Shown here in pieces: positions 61,133 through 64,000 of a stretch of 64,000 nt of DNA (positions are counted from its first letter, which is position 1; every line of letters starts with the position of its first letter). The stretch lies in assembly GCA_000181795.3 (NCBI GenBank), contig CM012953.1, positions 17,195,965 to 17,259,964 on the forward strand, in the 5' to 3' direction. Below the pieces are notes generated by a model. That model made no database searches. It saw only the letters and a list, made by a program, of their open reading frames with translations, and was not told the origin of the DNA. Source of the stretch: Trichinella spiralis. Lineage: Eukaryota; Nematoda; Enoplea; Trichinellida; Trichinellidae. A program made the position numbers and the translations under genes.

Positions 61133-63239
61133 TTATCCGTTTTTTGCATTTTATTACACTATCACCGACCGCATTATTCAATTTATGATTCGTGCCGAAA
61201 CTGTGTGCGTGTGTGTGTGTGTTTAAGTTTTCTGTTATGCATTATTTCAGGTGGATGTTTACTGAAATGAAGTATATTGATTAATTGCTGTCCGTAGTTT
61301 TTGGCTTTGCTAGATTTTTACTTTTGCAAGTAGCAAGCCTTAACTGGCCGAAAAAGTGAAAAATTAAAACACTCGAAGAAAGTAGATATTTACAGTTTGA
61401 GAATTTTACTGTATAGATAGATCAGCGGTTCTTTAATGATAAATAAAAAGACGAAAAAGTGAACATTGTAAAATCGTGTTGTTGAAATATGTCGAACTTT
61501 CAGAAAAAAATTCAAAATCAGTTGTATTTTATTTTAATTGAAAATAGTTTTTTTTCTTAGCTTCTATTTCTAAAAGGTAATCAATTAAATGAGTCATCGT
61601 TTTTTTCAAGTGACTTATATTTTAGCCAATGAAGCATTGTTTGTAAAACGAAATTGTCGACAAAAATTATAATAATACTTTTATGTTTAAAAAATAATCA
61701 ATAAGGGATTACTTTTCTATTATGTTCTTTGTTACTACCATTTATTATAAATTTTAAAAGTGAAAAATTAAAATTTATTTCAATATTTTTTTTTTGCAAT
61801 CGGCACATATGTGAATAATTATTGCATGTATTGATGAAACGCATGCAACTGCACTATTGTCAAATGAAATAATTTTTATCTATATTTGTTTTTATTTCTT
61901 TAAATATTATTTTGATGCATATTGAAAACTGAATGAAATTTGTTATACTGTCAGATTTTTAATTTAATTTATTTCATATGAGATGTTTGATTTTTTTTTG
62001 TTATTTATGTTTTGTATAATTGGTTTTTGGATGTTTGAAACAAAGAAGAATATCGAATTTATTACGCGTAATGCAAAACAACTTTGAAGCACAAAAATGA
62101 AAAATTACTTTTTGTTTCATTAAACATTGAATTGGCCAATAAAAGTTAATCTGATGGTGTAAAAATATGCTTATTTGGAAAATTTTTCTACAATTTGATA
62201 TAATTCAAAATCAATGCAATTCGAACTTGAAACTTTTTCAGAGTTGAAAATGAATTTGATTGAAAAATAGAATCAAAAGCAATATTTGATGTAATAAACG
62301 GAAAATATGAATTTTTGCAAATCAAGAAAACTGAAAATTGAATGGGTAATTGTAGAAGGAAGAAGCAGAAAAAAAAATAAATTATAATATGTTGTTGTTC
62401 AATCAAAAGTAAACGGCGATTTTAATCTAAATCGACAATTTGTCACAGACTAGTTAGCTCCTCCGTCATATTCTTATCTTGCTCTTGAATTTCTCAATGA
62501 AACTCGTCAACAGTGATAATGAGCTTTCCAAAAAGTCACACCCCTATGCAAGTATGTAGTTTATTATATTTGCTGAAATTTATGTTATTTCAAAAATTAA
62601 AATTTTTCATAATTTTTTTTTGTAAAGTATAGTTTCAAAATTTTCAATTTAATAAAAATGGCAACCAAATGTTGGTTTTCTTTCATGTATAAGGTTCAAG
62701 AGACTTGTTTTTTATATTAATATTCTTTTGCTTAAAATTTTGAGAAAAATGGAAATTTTCAATCTCTGCTGTTTATCAGAATTAATGGTGTGTGTGTGTA
62801 TGCAATTATTTTAAAATTGGATATTTCTTCATTTATTTTATAATTCATATCAGTATACTAGAAATAGTTTACAGTAAATTTGAAATGGAATGAAATTAAA
62901 CACAAAGTTTCAGTAGTGAAAATGATTAAATTGCATCTTCTTTCATGAGAAGTGTCATAACTGTTTCTCAAAAAAAATTGTAAAATTTATGCAATGTTTC
63001 AAAAAAAAAGCTTGCAATGCAATGTAGAAAAAATGTAAATGATGATTACAATATTGTTTGTAGAATTCAATTTGAATAATAAAGTGGGAAAAAGTTTGTG
63101 AATAAAAATGATTAGTGAAATAAATTTTTGAAAATTGAACAAATGTGTGCGTGAACGAAGAACAAGTAAATATAGATAGAGAGCAAGGGAAAAATCTTTT
63201 AATTATTATTAAAATTATAAGGCTAATCAAGTGAACTAG
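61133..63239. other. Gene-free AT-rich DNA downstream of PSMD5-like gene
   Basis: Two kilobases with a GT repeat at about 61.20-61.22 kb and the PSMD5 polyadenylation signal at about 61.44 kb. Minus-strand frames at 62188-62406 and 62955-63230 are Phe/Ile/Asn-rich reads of AT-rich DNA without support. Confidence 0.6.
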
Positions 63240-64000
63240 CTAGCTGGCTGCTGTCCGCTTTTCTTACTAAGCAAGGCTGTCTTTTCACGCCTACACACCA
63301 GTTCGTGCTATTCAATCATATTCAAAAGTTGTTTCCGGCAGAAGATTATTATTTGTTCAGTTCGGTTCAAATTTGCATTGCGGTTTTATTTGAATATTCC
63401 ATCTCAGCTTGGCATTAAAATTGAAATTAAAATTAAAATTATCAACGACATTTATGAAAGAAAGAGAGAGAGAGAGAGAGCTACTACGTCCGCGGTTTGA
63501 GTTGCAGGTCGCAACGACATCATCTTTCTTTTTTCTTTTTTCGACCAACCTGCTCGTTGTTCACACATCTCTGAGCTGTCGGAAGCAGCCGAACCATCGG
63601 TGCCAACAAATCTTGCTTTTCCTCAATTTTTCATACTTCCACTCTATTCAATCCACGCTGCTTTCTTTTCACCACTCTCGGCTCGGCTGGCGGCTTTTTC
63701 GTAAGCTTTCGTTCTTATTATGGAACAAAGATGCCCAGGGTCGAACGGCAAACGATGGCAGCAGTTGTTCCAACGAAACGGCGCCAAAACCACGACAAAT
63801 TTTTCCACCAAGCAAAATAATAAATCATCCCCACTAATAATGCAAATTTGGACGCCTCCACGTTGGATCGGACAAAGAATAGCTGCTTGTTACCCTGGTT
63901 TGGTTCCCTTTATAATTTTTACCAATAAATTTGCTCACGGAAACTAACTAACTTACCTTTCTCCTTCTATCTTGGACAAATTCCATTCCAAAAATATGTT
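63240..64000. other. GC-richer segment, possible 5' exon of a neighbouring gene
   Basis: Base composition rises sharply here. Two overlapping plus-strand frames (63409-63837 and 63720-63947) are both open, so neither is clearly coding. The first contains a GA microsatellite (63464-63480). A GTAAGC donor at about 63700 on the plus strand would suit a non-coding first exon. I do not recognise a protein. Confidence 0.3.

Noticed and set aside
63409-63947. 142- and 75-codon overlapping plus-strand frames
   Set aside because: Two frames open at once, one through a GA repeat, and no recognisable protein. Left as an unassigned GC-richer segment.
1-64000. tRNA, rRNA, CRISPR or bacterial operon features
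   Set aside because: No tRNA B-box-like motif with a fitting partner, no rRNA-like block and no spaced direct repeats were noticed. The window is eukaryotic.

Overview
This is AT-rich, intron-rich animal DNA, and the protein families point to a clade I (Trichinella-like) nematode. The reasons are a single-copy metazoan gene set with short introns, an unc-103/ERG channel gene, a secreted DNase II-like gene (a family known to be greatly expanded in Trichinella), and piggyBac, MULE, pogo/Tigger and retroelement debris. No prokaryotic or organellar signal was seen. The species call is inference.

Region 1 (about 1-29.8 kb) is the 5' part of an unc-103/ERG-type voltage-gated potassium channel gene on the minus strand. 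Four upstream exons (23.6, 22.0, 21.8 and 20.2 kb) keep a continuous reading frame into an exon at 4.6-4.8 kb that encodes the ERG pre-S1/S1 segment; the rest of the channel lies left of the window. At least one convincing alternative first exon (5.0 kb) and two weaker ones (9.8 and 17.3 kb) end in the phase needed to join the same S1 exon. The remainder is long introns with microsatellites and one solo LTR.

Region 2 (29.9-47.6 kb) is a transposon island. It holds a fold-back piggyBac element (29.9-31.9 kb), a MULE element with about 0.5-kb inverted ends and transposase pieces in opposite directions (35.6-40.0 kb, with a hAT fragment inside), degenerate piggyBac pieces, an assembly gap of 10 N, BEL/Pao-like and Ty3-like fragments, a pogo/Tigger fragment and an internally deleted piggyBac (45.7-47.6 kb). 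Between the first two elements sits an apparently intact six-exon DNase II-like gene (32.0-35.1 kb, minus strand, 348 codons). Two of its catalytic histidines are replaced. A truncated DNase II-like copy lies at 44.7-45.1 kb.

Region 3 (49.1-61.1 kb) holds three compact conserved genes whose exon joins were checked for phase: the PERK/PEK-1 eIF2-alpha kinase (plus strand, 16 exons, 947 residues), a Rab26/37-type small GTPase (minus strand, with two GC-AG introns), and the proteasome assembly chaperone PSMD5/S5b (plus strand, 8 exons, 509 residues). PERK and the Rab converge; the Rab and PSMD5 diverge from a 1.5-kb shared upstream region. PERK and PSMD5 both serve protein homeostasis, but nothing in the sequence shows they are co-regulated. 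The last 2.9 kb has no gene I can assign.
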